Source: Thalassospira sp. MCCC 1A01148
GTDB lineage: Bacteria; Pseudomonadota; Alphaproteobacteria; Rhodospirillales; Thalassospiraceae
Direction of reading: 5' to 3'
DNA: 64,000 nt
NCBI RefSeq assembly: GCF_001613795.1
Contig: NZ_LPVZ01000024.1
Location: forward strand, 157,220-221,219
Every line of letters starts with the position of its first letter. Position 1 is the first letter of the stretch. Both the position numbers and the translations under genes were made by a program. The notes below the pieces were generated by a model, which was not told the origin of the DNA, made no database searches, and was given only the letters and a program-made list of their open reading frames with translations. Positions 1 to 8,533 of the stretch are shown here, piece by piece.

Positions 1-171
1 CGATCGCCCATTCTTGGCAAAAACATCGCCCTTGCCCGGGTCGACATTGCACATGCCGATATCGGGACAGAGGTCGAGATTGGCAAACTGGACGGCCATA
101 TGGTTCGCCTGCCCGCCACCATCACAGCCTTCCCGCATTACGACCCGAAAAAGGAAAAGCCACGGTCCTAG
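1..171 (+). CDS. C-terminal end of a GcvT-type folate-binding protein (5' truncated)
   Basis: Frame 1 is open from the window edge to a TAG at 169-171 and encodes 56 residues. The pattern SP-LGK-IALA, then GT-VEI, then YDP-K-K-RS is the C-terminal beta-barrel of the GcvT/dimethylglycine dehydrogenase family, which passes one-carbon units to tetrahydrofolate. Candidates are trimethylamine N-oxide demethylase (Tdm, whose C-terminal half is GcvT-like and whose gene often sits beside tmm), a dimethylglycine dehydrogenase-like protein, or a stand-alone GcvT paralogue. The gene converges on the tmm operon, which favours a methylamine role, but the fragment cannot separate the options. Two GC-rich hairpins follow its stop. 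Confidence 0.7.
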   Translation, partial: RSPILGKNIALARVDIAHADIGTEVEIGKLDGHMVRLPATITAFPHYDPKKEKPRS

Positions 172-253
172 GGACTGTGGCATCCAGGCCCGAAAAGAAA
201 CCCCGCCGCCATAACGGCTGCGGGGGTGACTGCGAGTTTGGTTAAGGGAGACG

Positions 254-274
254 GCGGGCTTCCGCCCGCTTCTT
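254..274 (+). terminator. Hairpin, probable terminator of the GcvT-type gene
   Basis: GCGGGC (254-259), loop TTCC and GCCCGC (264-269) form a perfect 6-bp stem followed by TTCTT. It lies 82 bases past the stop of the upstream rightward gene. Confidence 0.5.
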
Positions 275-289
275 TAAAGGTCTTGCAAT

Positions 290-320
290 ACGGCTGCCTA
301 TTCGGCAGCCGTTTTCTTTT
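290..320 (+). terminator. Second hairpin with T-rich tail, overlapping the 3' end of tmm
   Basis: ACGGCTGCC (290-298) pairs with GGCAGCCGT (304-312), followed by TTTTCTTTT. The stem spans the tmm stop codon. The T tract is on the + strand side, so it should work mainly as a terminator for rightward transcription reaching tmm. Confidence 0.5.
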
Positions 321-1659
321 CGATCTGCAAATAGGCTTCAAGGCTGTCATCAAGCTCGTCCAGCCACGGTGTGTGATGGGCCGGTGACATAGTGCCCGTC
401 ATCAGGGACCGATAGGACTTGTTGCGATAGCCCATGATGTCGTCGGCCTTGTCATGCTCCCACTCTTCGAAGGTCTTGTTCACCCCTTCGATGTCGAACA
501 TCGGATAGTCCGTCATTTCGATCAGATGGGCGGTGTAATCCCCCTGGAACCAGATCATGTCATGATCGTCTTTCAGGCCTTCCTCGCGATCCCGCCAGGC
601 TTTGCTGTCGGCCTTCATCTCATCCTTCGAGGGCAGAGGAATGCGCCCCATGATGACATCGCGGGCAAACCATGCCTGCGCGTCAAACATGTTAAAGGTA
701 TAGAACTGGTCCTGCATGCCAAGATACATCATCTTCGGATTTTCTTCCCAGACGACACCCTTATAAAGGCCCAGCGGCCACAGGCGGTTATCTGTCTTCA
801 GGCGCAGATCATCGGTCAGGAACGGGAAGTAATGCTGATAGCCGGTGCACAGAATGATCGCATCAACATCGCGCGATGAGCCATCCTTGAAATAGGCGGT
901 ATTGCCATCAACCTTGGTCAGAAGCGGCACTTCGGCCCAGTTATCAGGCCAGTCAAAACCGATCGGATTGGTCCGGTGGCTGACCGTGACGGATTTACAG
1001 CCATACTTGTAACATTGCGATCCGATATCCTCGGCCGAATAGGACGTGCCGATGATCAGGATATCCTTGTCCTTGAATTCCAGTGCATCGCGGAAATCAT
1101 GGGCGTGCAGAACGCGCCCGCCAAAGGTATCAAAACCCGGAAATTCCGGCACATTCGGGGTCGAGAAATGACCATTGGCAACAATCACATGATCAAACTC
1201 CTCGGTCGAAACCACATCACTTTTCAGATCATGAGCCGTCACCAAAAATGTTTGGCTTTCCTCGTCAAACTCAACGGTGCGGACCGGTGTTCTGAAACGC
1301 ACCCATGGCCGGACGTTGGCCTTTTCAACGCGCCCTTTGATGTAATCCCAAATCACCGCGCGCGGCGGATAGGATGCGATGGGTTTGCCAAAATGTTCCT
1401 CAAACGTGTAGTCGGCAAATTCAAGGCATTCCTTTGGCCCGTTTGACCACAAATAGCGATACATCGACCCATGGATCGGTTCGCCATATTCATCAAGACC
1501 GGTGCGCCAGGTGTAGTTCCACAAGCCACCCCAGTCTTCCTGACGTTCAAAACACACTATTTCGGGGATTTCGGCCCCTTTGGCGGCAGCAGATTGAAAC
1601 GCACGCATCTGCGCCATGCCCGACGGACCGGCGCCAATAATCGCAACACGAAGTGTCAT
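298..1659 (-). CDS. tmm: Trimethylamine monooxygenase (flavin-containing monooxygenase)
   Basis: Oxidises trimethylamine to trimethylamine N-oxide with FAD, NADPH and O2, the first step of methylated amine degradation. The 453-residue product has the Rossmann FAD site GAGPSG at residues 9-14, the FMO fingerprint [11 protein letters not shown] at about 179-189 and the NADPH site [10 protein letters not shown] at about 204-213. Stretches such as [16 protein letters not shown] and [16 protein letters not shown] are, as I recall the family, characteristic of bacterial Tmm rather than generic FMOs. It is the last gene of the leftward run dmmD-A-B-C-tmm, 78 bases after dmmC. Tmm enzymes can also oxidise other methylated amines and dimethylsulfide, so physiological breadth is open. 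Confidence 0.93.
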   Translation of the reverse strand: MTLRVAIIGAGPSGMAQMRAFQSAAAKGAEIPEIVCFERQEDWGGLWNYTWRTGLDEYGEPIHGSMYRYLWSNGPKECLEFADYTFEEHFGKPIASYPPRAVIWDYIKGRVEKANVRPWVRFRTPVRTVEFDEESQTFLVTAHDLKSDVVSTEEFDHVIVANGHFSTPNVPEFPGFDTFGGRVLHAHDFRDALEFKDKDILIIGTSYSAEDIGSQCYKYGCKSVTVSHRTNPIGFDWPDNWAEVPLLTKVDGNTAYFKDGSSRDVDAIILCTGYQHYFPFLTDDLRLKTDNRLWPLGLYKGVVWEENPKMMYLGMQDQFYTFNMFDAQAWFARDVIMGRIPLPSKDEMKADSKAWRDREEGLKDDHDMIWFQGDYTAHLIEMTDYPMFDIEGVNKTFEEWEHDKADDIMGYRNKSYRSLMTGTMSPAHHTPWLDELDDSLEAYLQIEKKTAAE

Positions 1660-1737
1660 AGCCTTAATTCCCCAATAAAAGCGTTATTCGTTTCCTCCGT
1701 CCGGCTTTCTGCCGGTTCGTTTTTCAGGGTCAAAGCC

Positions 1738-2778
1738 CTAGTCGGGGAAAATCCCCGGTGACGTCGGCGCGCCGTCGTCAAATTGTGAAAGCCATTCGAC
1801 CAGGATCGGGTGGTAGCGTGACAGCCCCTTGTAATCGACAAGTTCAGGCCGAAGATCACGCATCACACGATGCAGGCGACGCGCCCATTTCGGCTGGGTC
1901 ACCACTTCGTTCATCGCCATCAGATATGTGCGAATGGGAAACAGGATCGCGTTGGAGCGCGGCAGACGCCAAAACGTCTGAAGCTCCACGCGCAGATGGA
2001 TCTTTTCGCCGATATTCTCGGGCGTCACTGTCAGTTTGTCCGGGCCCCATTTGGGATAGTTTTCAGGGCTGGTATCCAGACGTGGATTAACGGTCAGCGT
2101 CCAGTTCAGGCGCCGCGATGGCTGGCCTTGTGGCAGGGTCAGAAGGAATTTCAGCGCACGCTGGAACACACCCAGTTCGTGGGCAAGCGGGACAGGCGCA
2201 TGCCATTCAAAGAAATTCATGCCAATGTCGAAATCAAGCGACCAGTCGGCCTGTGCCGTGATGATCCCGGCATCCATCCAAAGATTGCCATCGCGTTGAT
2301 CAAGGATAGCGTGATCGCCTTGAACCTGACGTCCGATATATTCCATCGGGTGGCAGGGCAGTGTCGAACTGTCACCAAAGGTAAAGGTATCGTCGATCTG
2401 AAGCGGCTTGTTGATCCAGTGCCAGCGATCACCATCCATGGTCAGTTTGAACAGATCAGGATAATCGCGCGCCTTGGACACCATCACGAGTTCAAGGAAA
2501 TCCCACCCGGCGGTTTCCATATGCGGCAGGGCCTGGCACCGACCGGGATCCTCGGCCAGAACAAGGGCGCGGTCCTTCATTTCCGCGACGTAATGTTCAT
2601 CAACATCGAACGCATTTTCAAACGGGCTGCCGGCACGCGCAGCATGATGCGGTTCGATATTGGTGGAATACATATATTCGTCTTCCGGGAACGGAAACGG
2701 AAAACGCGGAATGTTTGACGGGCTGTTGGCGTAGGTGAAATCACCGCGGAAGGTTTCGTCTTTAAACTGGATTGTCAT
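1738..2778 (-). CDS. dmmC: Dimethylamine monooxygenase catalytic subunit, DUF3445 haem-dependent N-demethylase
   Basis: 346 residues of the DUF3445/HODM family, proposed to be the haem-containing oxidative N-demethylase subunit of dimethylamine monooxygenase. The enzyme (DmmABC, described in Ruegeria pomeroyi) converts dimethylamine to methylamine and formaldehyde. Family-like features are the aromatic N-terminus (PRFPFPFPEDEY), the PGRCQALPHME segment near residue 80 and the FWRLPRSNAILFPIRTYL segment near 270-290. It lies between the reductase subunit (14-base gap) and tmm. The subunit letter follows the gene order D-A-B-C seen here and my memory of the R. pomeroyi operon. The family is certain; the letter is slightly less so. 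Confidence 0.88.
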   Translation of the reverse strand: MTIQFKDETFRGDFTYANSPSNIPRFPFPFPEDEYMYSTNIEPHHAARAGSPFENAFDVDEHYVAEMKDRALVLAEDPGRCQALPHMETAGWDFLELVMVSKARDYPDLFKLTMDGDRWHWINKPLQIDDTFTFGDSSTLPCHPMEYIGRQVQGDHAILDQRDGNLWMDAGIITAQADWSLDFDIGMNFFEWHAPVPLAHELGVFQRALKFLLTLPQGQPSRRLNWTLTVNPRLDTSPENYPKWGPDKLTVTPENIGEKIHLRVELQTFWRLPRSNAILFPIRTYLMAMNEVVTQPKWARRLHRVMRDLRPELVDYKGLSRYHPILVEWLSQFDDGAPTSPGIFPD

Positions 2779-2792
2779 GGCTGAAATCCCCT

Positions 2793-3758
2793 TTACAGAT
2801 CAAGTTCAAGGCGTTTGCCACGGAACCGCGAAACACACGGCATGATCCGCTGCTTGGCTGCGCGCTGTTCTTCATCAAGCCAATGGTCGTTGTGCATGAT
2901 CTCGCCGTCACAGGCGACGACAACCGTTTCGCATTGACCACATGCCCCGCCCCGGCACATGCAATTGATCGGGGTTCCCGATGCCTCGACCGCTTCAAGC
3001 AGGCTTTGCTCCGCACCCACCGTGATATCAATCCCGGCCTTGGCCAGATGCACTTCAAAGGGCTCGCCAACCGGCGGGGCCAGGAAGTGTTCAAAATGAA
3101 CGTGTGCTGCAGGCCAACCAAGACTTGTGGCGGTTTCAACCACCCGTTCGATCATGCCCTTTGGGCCGCAAACATAAACGTGCGTGCCCAGTGGCTGACT
3201 GGATAGAAGGGTTTCGAAATCAACGCTTTCGCCCTGATCGTCGCAATAGCACGACACATGATCGCCAAAACGATCTGCAAGGCTGTCCATATAGGCCGCC
3301 TGAGATGCTGAACGCGCGGCATAGTGCAGTTCAAACGGCACGCCAAGTTTATCGGCCTGCGTCATCTGTGCGATGAACGGCGTGATGCCGATGCCGCCCG
3401 CAATCATCAGATGCTTTCTGGCGCGCAAGTCGAGCGCGAACAGATTGACCGGGGCAGAGATTTTCATCTGCATACCGGGTGTGACCTGTTCATGCATGAA
3501 TTTCGATCCGCCACGCCCGGTATCGTCGCGACGTACTGAAATGGCATACTGGTCACGCTCGAACGGGGAACTCATCAACGAATAGGGATTTTTGCGTTTG
3601 GTGCCATCATCAAGCATCTCGACAACGATATGCGCCCCGCCCGAAAAGGCGGGCAGTTCATCGCCATTCACGTGCTTGAATTCGAACCGTTTAATGATCG
3701 GGTTGACCTCGACCACATTGCTGACGACAACCGGAATCAAATGATCGGACGCACTCAT
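2793..3758 (-). CDS. dmmB: Dimethylamine monooxygenase reductase subunit (FAD/NAD and 2Fe-2S)
   Basis: A 321-residue phthalate dioxygenase reductase/VanB-type protein that would pass electrons from NAD(P)H through FAD and a 2Fe-2S centre to the haem demethylase. Visible are the flavin motif RKNPYSL (55-61), the nucleotide-binding GGIGITP (121-127) and a C-terminal plant-type ferredoxin domain with Cys268, Cys273, Cys276 and Cys308. Its start overlaps the end of dmmA by 4 bases, so the two are probably translationally coupled. Taken alone it could serve any Rieske or P450-like partner; the neighbours assign it to dimethylamine monooxygenase. Confidence 0.9.
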   Translation of the reverse strand: MSASDHLIPVVVSNVVEVNPIIKRFEFKHVNGDELPAFSGGAHIVVEMLDDGTKRKNPYSLMSSPFERDQYAISVRRDDTGRGGSKFMHEQVTPGMQMKISAPVNLFALDLRARKHLMIAGGIGITPFIAQMTQADKLGVPFELHYAARSASQAAYMDSLADRFGDHVSCYCDDQGESVDFETLLSSQPLGTHVYVCGPKGMIERVVETATSLGWPAAHVHFEHFLAPPVGEPFEVHLAKAGIDITVGAEQSLLEAVEASGTPINCMCRGGACGQCETVVVACDGEIMHNDHWLDEEQRAAKQRIMPCVSRFRGKRLELDL

Positions 3759-4366
3759 TTGAACACCTCCTTGATCTCGATTTCTTCAGACGGGTCTTCG
3801 GCATTGATGCAGCCCCCCTGAAACGCCGCCAGTCGACGTGAATAGTGATCGCGCACGAGCAGAAGCAAATCGCAAGACGGGCATTTGACCGGCTGCGTGG
3901 TGACATCCTCGATCATGGTTTTGCAATGAACACACTGGACACGACGTGCCAAACTGCCGCGATGCTCACACTGCACCGCTGTATGATCGAGGCCGCATGC
4001 TTCGCCCTTGGCAACGCCCTGCCCGACAAGGCCTTCGGTCCCGGCAAGATAAAGCTGGCTGCCCATCTTGGCGTCTGACAGCCATTCACCAAGCTTGGCG
4101 ACGGCGTCGTCAATGGTCGGGAAATGTTCGAACCGGTTGGCGCCGAGCGCATAAAGTGACGTGATCAGCGCAGTTTCGCCCGGGGTCGGTACATACAGGA
4201 TATGTACCTTTTCCATCATGTCGCGGGGCAATTCCTGCACGACCCGAATGACACATTCGGCACCGGATGCATCGGCCAGAAAATAATGCGCCAGACCGGG
4301 CACAATTTTTAACGCGCCATAGGTCGGGCGGGAGATAATGCTTTCTTCTATCAAACTCTCAGACAT
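3755..4366 (-). CDS. dmmA: Dimethylamine monooxygenase subunit DmmA (zinc-ribbon protein)
   Basis: About 203 residues, required with DmmB and DmmC for dimethylamine monooxygenase activity in Ruegeria. The N-terminal two-thirds has no motif I recognise. The C-terminus carries a CxxC-x13-CxxC zinc ribbon (Cys145, 148, 162, 165) followed by RDHYSRR, which fits the DmmA-like family. I start at the ATG at 4366 (MSES); a GTG at 4396 and an ATG at 4381 are in frame upstream but lack a better ribosome site. It follows dmmD and overlaps dmmB by 4 bases. The function rests on gene order and the ribbon. Confidence 0.85.
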   Translation of the reverse strand: MSESLIEESIISRPTYGALKIVPGLAHYFLADASGAECVIRVVQELPRDMMEKVHILYVPTPGETALITSLYALGANRFEHFPTIDDAVAKLGEWLSDAKMGSQLYLAGTEGLVGQGVAKGEACGLDHTAVQCEHRGSLARRVQCVHCKTMIEDVTTQPVKCPSCDLLLLVRDHYSRRLAAFQGGCINAEDPSEEIEIKEVFK

Positions 4367-4448
4367 GGTAGCGGGTCCCATTCTGTCAGAAACCACAAGG
4401 ATCAGGGCGTTTGATCCGGGGGCCTCTGACAGCCCCCGGTCGCCGACC

Positions 4449-5582
4449 TTAACCCTTGGCTGTTCTTTTCAATTTTTTGGGGTCATCAAATGGCATGGTA
4501 TGGGCCATTCCGCCGAGCATGCCTTTTTCACCGGTCACTTCAAGACGCACACCCTGTTCGGCGCAATCGACCGCCAGACGGGCAATGGCCATGGTCTGAT
4601 CCTTGAGCGGTGAATACATCGCACAGGTCACAACGCCGACCTTGGCCCCGTCCTTGAACACCTCGGCCCCTTCGGCCGGGACTTCCTTGCCATCAAACAG
4701 GATGCCAAAGATCTTGAAGCGTTCCTTGCCTTTCAGGCGGTAATGTTCCTCGGCACCGCGGAAACCGGTCTTGCCCGGGCTGACGGTGAAATCAAGGCCA
4801 AGCTCCCACAGGGTATCGCCCGGACCTTCGTTTTCGAACGGGTACATCTGCGAGTTATCATAGGGATAAAACAGCAGGTAACTTTCAACACGCAGCATAT
4901 CAAGCGTGGTAAAGCGGGTCGGGATAATGCCCATATCCTTGCCCTCGGCAACGATGCGATCCCAGATCATTCCGGCATCCTGTGCGCGGCAGAAAATCTC
5001 ATAACCACGTTCGCCGGTGTAACCCGTACGTGAAATCATCACAGGCGCGCCAAACAACTGGGTCTGTGTATGATGGAAATAGGGCAGATCGCGAATGCCC
5101 GGCACATATTCCGCCAGGTAATCCACCGCAAGCGGTCCTTGCAGTGACAAATCATGCAGGTTGTCATCAAAACGAACCGATACATCACGGCCAATCGCGG
5201 CCTTGGTCAGTTCTTCGTGGCCGGTGCCCGATCCGTGGACAACCATCCATGAATTCGGCCCCATGCGATAGATCACGCAGTCATCGGTGAACTTGCCCTG
5301 ATCATTGAGCATGCAGGCATAGACCGATTTGCCCGGATAGATTTTTTCAACATTGCGCGTGGTGGCATAGTCGATCACGTGGGATGCGTGCGGGCCGGTG
5401 ATATGAACCTTTTTCAGACCCGAAACATCCATGATCCCGGCTTTGGTACGGATCGCGATATATTCCTCATCCCAGTCCTTGTCATAGGTCCAGGCCGTGC
5501 CCATCCCGCTCCAGTCTTCAAGATTGGAACCAAGCGCACGATGCCGGTCGGCAAGGGCTGAAAATCTCCAGCTCGCAGTCAT
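4449..5582 (-). CDS. dmmD: GcvT-like aminomethyltransferase family protein DmmD
   Basis: A complete GcvT fold of 377 residues, the size of glycine cleavage T-protein, with the sequence DVSGLKKVHITGP near residue 52 and RTGYTGERGYEIF near 195 that contribute to the folate site. In Ruegeria the dmmD gene is needed for growth on methylated amines although the monooxygenase works without it. The likely role is capture of the formaldehyde released by demethylation as 5,10-methylene-THF. It is the first gene of the leftward operon, with a 395-base divergent promoter region upstream. It is not the housekeeping glycine cleavage T-protein, since no gcvH or gcvP is nearby. Confidence 0.87.
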   Translation of the reverse strand: MTASWRFSALADRHRALGSNLEDWSGMGTAWTYDKDWDEEYIAIRTKAGIMDVSGLKKVHITGPHASHVIDYATTRNVEKIYPGKSVYACMLNDQGKFTDDCVIYRMGPNSWMVVHGSGTGHEELTKAAIGRDVSVRFDDNLHDLSLQGPLAVDYLAEYVPGIRDLPYFHHTQTQLFGAPVMISRTGYTGERGYEIFCRAQDAGMIWDRIVAEGKDMGIIPTRFTTLDMLRVESYLLFYPYDNSQMYPFENEGPGDTLWELGLDFTVSPGKTGFRGAEEHYRLKGKERFKIFGILFDGKEVPAEGAEVFKDGAKVGVVTCAMYSPLKDQTMAIARLAVDCAEQGVRLEVTGEKGMLGGMAHTMPFDDPKKLKRTAKG

Positions 5583-5977
5583 AATGATGGCCTCCTGATA
5601 TGATTGCCTCTGCGCACAATCAGCGCGCTATTTTCGGCTTATTTTGTTCTATATTTTGGCGGCATCTTGTTCGCGAACGCAATAATTATTTTTCATTTTA
5701 TTCAAATTTTATTCCTGCAAGGCTATTTTCTGCGGCATCGCAACAACTTCGCTTAAAGCCATTGGTATAGGGAATTGGGATTTTTATTTTCCCTGTAGTT
5801 GATAAATATTTCCTGCCAGTGTAAGTCATGCAGTGGCGTATAAGCGATCCGGGATGGCAAAAGTCCGGACCTCATACGACCGCCATAAAAGCAGGCCCGA
5901 TCAACGGACCGTTTTGAGGAAACCAGAAACGAGCAGGACCCGCACCGGGAAAAACCGGTGACGGAGGACAAGCCAGA
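5583..5977. promoter_or_regulatory. Divergent promoter region between dmmD and the XRE-cupin regulator
   Basis: A 395-base AT-rich stretch with no gene. It holds the palindrome GTTCGCGAAC at 5669-5678, with a possible leftward -10 box (TATAGA, complement of 5648-5653) about 15 bases toward dmmD. It also holds an ATTTTTATT element with TAGTTGAT at 5796-5803, and a leader hairpin CACCGG/CCGGTG at 5943-5960 just before the regulator's ribosome site. Both the palindrome core and the TAGTTGAT element recur in front of mgsA. Confidence 0.6.
5669..5678. promoter_or_regulatory. Candidate operator, palindrome upstream of dmmD
   Basis: GTTCGCGAAC is a perfect 10-bp palindrome. Its 9-base part TTCGCGAAC recurs at 6750-6758 in front of mgsA. 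These are the two intergenic regions expected to answer to one methylamine regulator. A shared operator is inferred from position. Confidence 0.45.
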
Positions 5978-6682
5978 ATGGCAAGCACCAATAAAAACCA
6001 AGCACCGCACACCACCGACAAAAGCGACCAAGGATCAGGCATGGATTCCATGAGCAAACCCGCCGCCCTCACCCAGGACCCGCACGCGCTTCGCGAACCA
6101 AAGGAAAACAATCTGGAAATCGCCATCGGCCATGAAGTCCGTGCGCTGCGCAAGAAACTGGGCATCACAATTTCCGACCTGGCCTCGGCAACGGGCATTT
6201 CAATGGGGATGCTGTCCAAGATAGAAAACGGTGTGACATCGCCATCCCTGACATCGCTTCAGGCACTGGCAAGTGCGCTGGGTGTGCCTCTGACTGATTT
6301 CTTCCGCCGCTATGAAGAGCCGCGCAATGCGGTCTTTGTCAAAGCCGGTGAAGGTATCGCGATCGAGCGCCGCGGCACACGTGCGGGCCATGAATACAAC
6401 CTGCTGGGTCATATCGATAACAACACCAGCGGCGTTGTGGTTGAGCCGTATTTGCTGACCCTGACCGAGGAGTCGAGCAGCTTCCCCGCCTTCCAGCATG
6501 AAGGCATGGAGCTCATCTATATGCTTGAGGGTGAAGTCCGCTACCGCCATGGCGATCAGCTTTACTACATGAAAGAAGGCGACAGCCTGTTCTTTGATGC
6601 AGATGCCCGCCACGGACCGGAAGAACTTCTTTCATTTCCAATACGTTACCTGTCGATCATCTGCTATCCCGCCCGTGGATAA
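5978..6682 (+). CDS. XRE-family regulator with C-terminal cupin, likely methylamine operon regulator
   Basis: 234 residues. An N-terminal tail of about 45 residues is followed by a Cro/C1 helix-turn-helix (about 47-105, with LGITISDLASATGIS and GMLSKIENG) and a cupin domain (about 125-232) that should bind a small ligand. This architecture is common among repressors or activators of amine and amino acid catabolism. It lies between the dmm-tmm operon and the mgs-gmaS-purU operon, so it probably senses a methylated amine, gamma-glutamylmethylamide or N-methylglutamate; this is inference from position. The start at 5978 has GGAGGA at a good distance. In-frame ATGs at residues 22 and 25 are alternatives. 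Confidence 0.85.
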   Translation: MASTNKNQAPHTTDKSDQGSGMDSMSKPAALTQDPHALREPKENNLEIAIGHEVRALRKKLGITISDLASATGISMGMLSKIENGVTSPSLTSLQALASALGVPLTDFFRRYEEPRNAVFVKAGEGIAIERRGTRAGHEYNLLGHIDNNTSGVVVEPYLLTLTEESSSFPAFQHEGMELIYMLEGEVRYRHGDQLYYMKEGDSLFFDADARHGPEELLSFPIRYLSIICYPARG

Positions 6683-6735
6683 GCATTCACTCTGGTGAAA
6701 ACATCAATTCACTGAGAAGAAATTTTTATTCTTCT

Positions 6736-6758
6736 TAGTTGATTCCGCATTCGCGAAC
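6736..6758 (+). promoter_or_regulatory. Candidate operator upstream of mgsA
   Basis: TAGTTGAT (6736-6743) and TTCGCGAAC (6750-6758) sit close together 45 to 65 bases before mgsA. Both motifs recur in the dmmD/regulator intergenic region, and in both places TAGTTGAT follows an ATTTTTATT run by 5 to 7 bases. They are candidate binding sites for the neighbouring XRE-cupin protein. Confidence 0.45.
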
Positions 6759-6762
6759 AGGT

Positions 6763-6792
6763 AGTCTCCATTTCAGAAACAGAATGGAGACT
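6763..6792 (+). promoter_or_regulatory. mgsA leader inverted repeat that covers the ribosome site
   Basis: AGTCTCCATT (6763-6772) and AATGGAGACT (6783-6792) form a perfect 10-bp stem with a 10-base loop. The GGAGA that serves as Shine-Dalgarno for the ATG at 6801 lies in the right arm and pairs with TCTCC in the left arm. In RNA the hairpin would hide the ribosome site. As DNA it could instead be an operator overlapping the transcription start. Confidence 0.5.
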
Positions 6793-6800
6793 GTCCTGCC

Positions 6801-7697
6801 ATGTGCGGCATTGTTGGTTTATTCCTCAAAGATAAAAGTCTGGAACCGCAACTCGGCACTTTGTTGTCGGAAATGCTGGTGACCATGACCGACCGTGGTC
6901 CCGATAGCGCGGGCATCGCAATTTATGGTGCGGACCAGAATGATCTGGTCAAACTCACGATCCAGTCTCCGGCCCCGGAAACAGATTTTGCCGGACTGAC
7001 CGAAGACCTGCGCAAGGCCGGGGTCACAAATGCATCGATCCTGCCGAAAAGCACCCATGCCGTCATAACGGTTTCAAGCGACCAGCTTGATGTGACCCGG
7101 ACGGCCCTTGAAGAACTGCGCCCGGATGTCCGCATCATGGGAACCGGGAGCGCGATGGAAATCTACAAGGAAGTCGGCCTGCCCAAGGACGTGCTTGAAC
7201 GTTTCAAGATTTCCGACATGACCGGCACCCATGGCATTGGCCATACCCGGATGGCCACCGAAAGTGCCGTCACCACCCTTGGTGCCCACCCCTTCTCGAC
7301 CGGATCGGACCAGTGCCTGGTGCATAATGGTTCACTGTCAAACCACAACAACCTTCGCCGCGAACTGACCCGCGAAGGCATTCGCCTTGAAACCCAGAAT
7401 GACTCAGAAGTCGCAGCGGCCTATCTGACCGGTGAAATGGCCAAGGGCAAGAACCTGGGAGAGGCACTGACCAGTGCGCTTGATGACCTTGATGGCTTCT
7501 TCACCTTTGTGGTTGGCACCAAATCGGGCTTTGGCGTTGTGCGCGATCCGATTGCCTGCAAACCAGCCGTGATGGCGGAAACCGATGCCTATGTCGCATT
7601 CGGGTCCGAATACCGCGCACTGGTCAACCTGCCGGGCATTGAAGACGCCAAGGTGTGGGAGCCGGAACCGGCCACCGTTTACTTCTGGGAACACTGA
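6801..7697 (+). CDS. mgsA: N-methylglutamate synthase subunit A (class II glutamine amidotransferase domain)
   Basis: A 298-residue stand-alone amidotransferase domain matching the N-terminal part of glutamate synthase large subunit. The start is fixed by the Ntn-hydrolase nucleophile: MCGIVGLF with Cys2 exposed after Met removal. GIGHTRMATES near residue 140 and a VHNGSLSNHNNLR segment near 173 fit the class II fold. With MgsB and MgsC it forms N-methylglutamate synthase, which handles gamma-glutamylmethylamide. It opens the rightward run mgsABC-gmaS-purU. Glutamate-synthase-like glxBCD proteins share this domain split; gmaS and the dmm genes next door favour Mgs. Confidence 0.88.
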   Translation: MCGIVGLFLKDKSLEPQLGTLLSEMLVTMTDRGPDSAGIAIYGADQNDLVKLTIQSPAPETDFAGLTEDLRKAGVTNASILPKSTHAVITVSSDQLDVTRTALEELRPDVRIMGTGSAMEIYKEVGLPKDVLERFKISDMTGTHGIGHTRMATESAVTTLGAHPFSTGSDQCLVHNGSLSNHNNLRRELTREGIRLETQNDSEVAAAYLTGEMAKGKNLGEALTSALDDLDGFFTFVVGTKSGFGVVRDPIACKPAVMAETDAYVAFGSEYRALVNLPGIEDAKVWEPEPATVYFWEH

Positions 7698-7779
7698 TTA
7701 ACACGAACCCTGTCGGCTGCTGCGATGGCGCGCCGACCCGACCGCTGACACATCGCGGTCAACTGAGGAAGGAACACAC

Positions 7780-8466
7780 ATGCCAGTGTTTGATCTTGCA
7801 ACCACCGAACTGCGCGCGCTCAATCAGGCGCTTCATGCGCTTGATAAAAGTGGTGCGAACGAGGATTTCGAAGTCACCAATCCGCGTGGCTCGCATGCTG
7901 TTGCCGTTGGCATTGACGCACCCGTCAATGTCACGATTGACGGCAGTGTCGGCTATTACTGTGCGGGCATGAACGAACAGGCCACCATCACGGTCAAAGG
8001 CAATGCCGGCCCCGGTGTGGCGGAAAACATGATGTCGGGCAAAGTCGTGATCAAGGGCGATGCCAGCCAGTATGCCGGGGCCACCGCCCATGGCGGATTG
8101 CTGGTGATCGAAGGCAATGCATCCTCGCGCTGTGGCATTTCGATGAAAGGTGTCGATATCGTCGTCAAGGGCAATATCGGCCATATGTCGGCCTTCATGG
8201 CGCAGTCGGGCAACCTTGTTGTTCTGGGCGATGCCGGCGATGCGCTGGGTGATTCGCTTTATGAAGCGCGCCTTTTTGTGCGCGGCACGGTCAAAAGCCT
8301 CGGTGCCGATTGCGAGAAAAAGGAAATGCGGGCCGAACATATCGAACTGCTGACCAAGCTTCTTGCAGATGCAGGCATCACGGATGTGAAGCCCGAGGAA
8401 TTCACGCGCTATGGCTCGGCCAGAACACTTTACAACTTCAGTGTCGATAATTTCGACGCCTATTGA
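7780..8466 (+). CDS. mgsB: N-methylglutamate synthase subunit B (GXGXG domain)
   Basis: 228 residues with the repeating glycine pattern of the glutamate synthase C-terminal right-handed beta-helix (for example GPGVAENMMSGKVVIKG and GATAHGGLLVIEGNAS). In glutamate synthase this domain scaffolds the ammonia channel; here it is a separate subunit between the amidotransferase MgsA and the FMN subunit MgsC. The ATG at 7780 follows GAGGAAGGA. The 82-base gap after mgsA holds no gene. Confidence 0.87.
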   Translation: MPVFDLATTELRALNQALHALDKSGANEDFEVTNPRGSHAVAVGIDAPVNVTIDGSVGYYCAGMNEQATITVKGNAGPGVAENMMSGKVVIKGDASQYAGATAHGGLLVIEGNASSRCGISMKGVDIVVKGNIGHMSAFMAQSGNLVVLGDAGDALGDSLYEARLFVRGTVKSLGADCEKKEMRAEHIELLTKLLADAGITDVKPEEFTRYGSARTLYNFSVDNFDAY

Positions 8467-8533
8467 TGCGGCACGCTGAAAGCTGCGCAGCAAATCAAAC
8501 TTGCGCATTTCAGCCCAAAGACAGGATCAGAAC

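Noticed and set aside
6090..6097. TTCGCGAA inside the XRE-cupin coding sequence (also at 26353-26360 inside the GntR gene)
   Set aside because: Both copies lie in coding sequence and encode ordinary Arg-Glu codons. I treat them as chance hits that limit the weight of the 8-base core alone.
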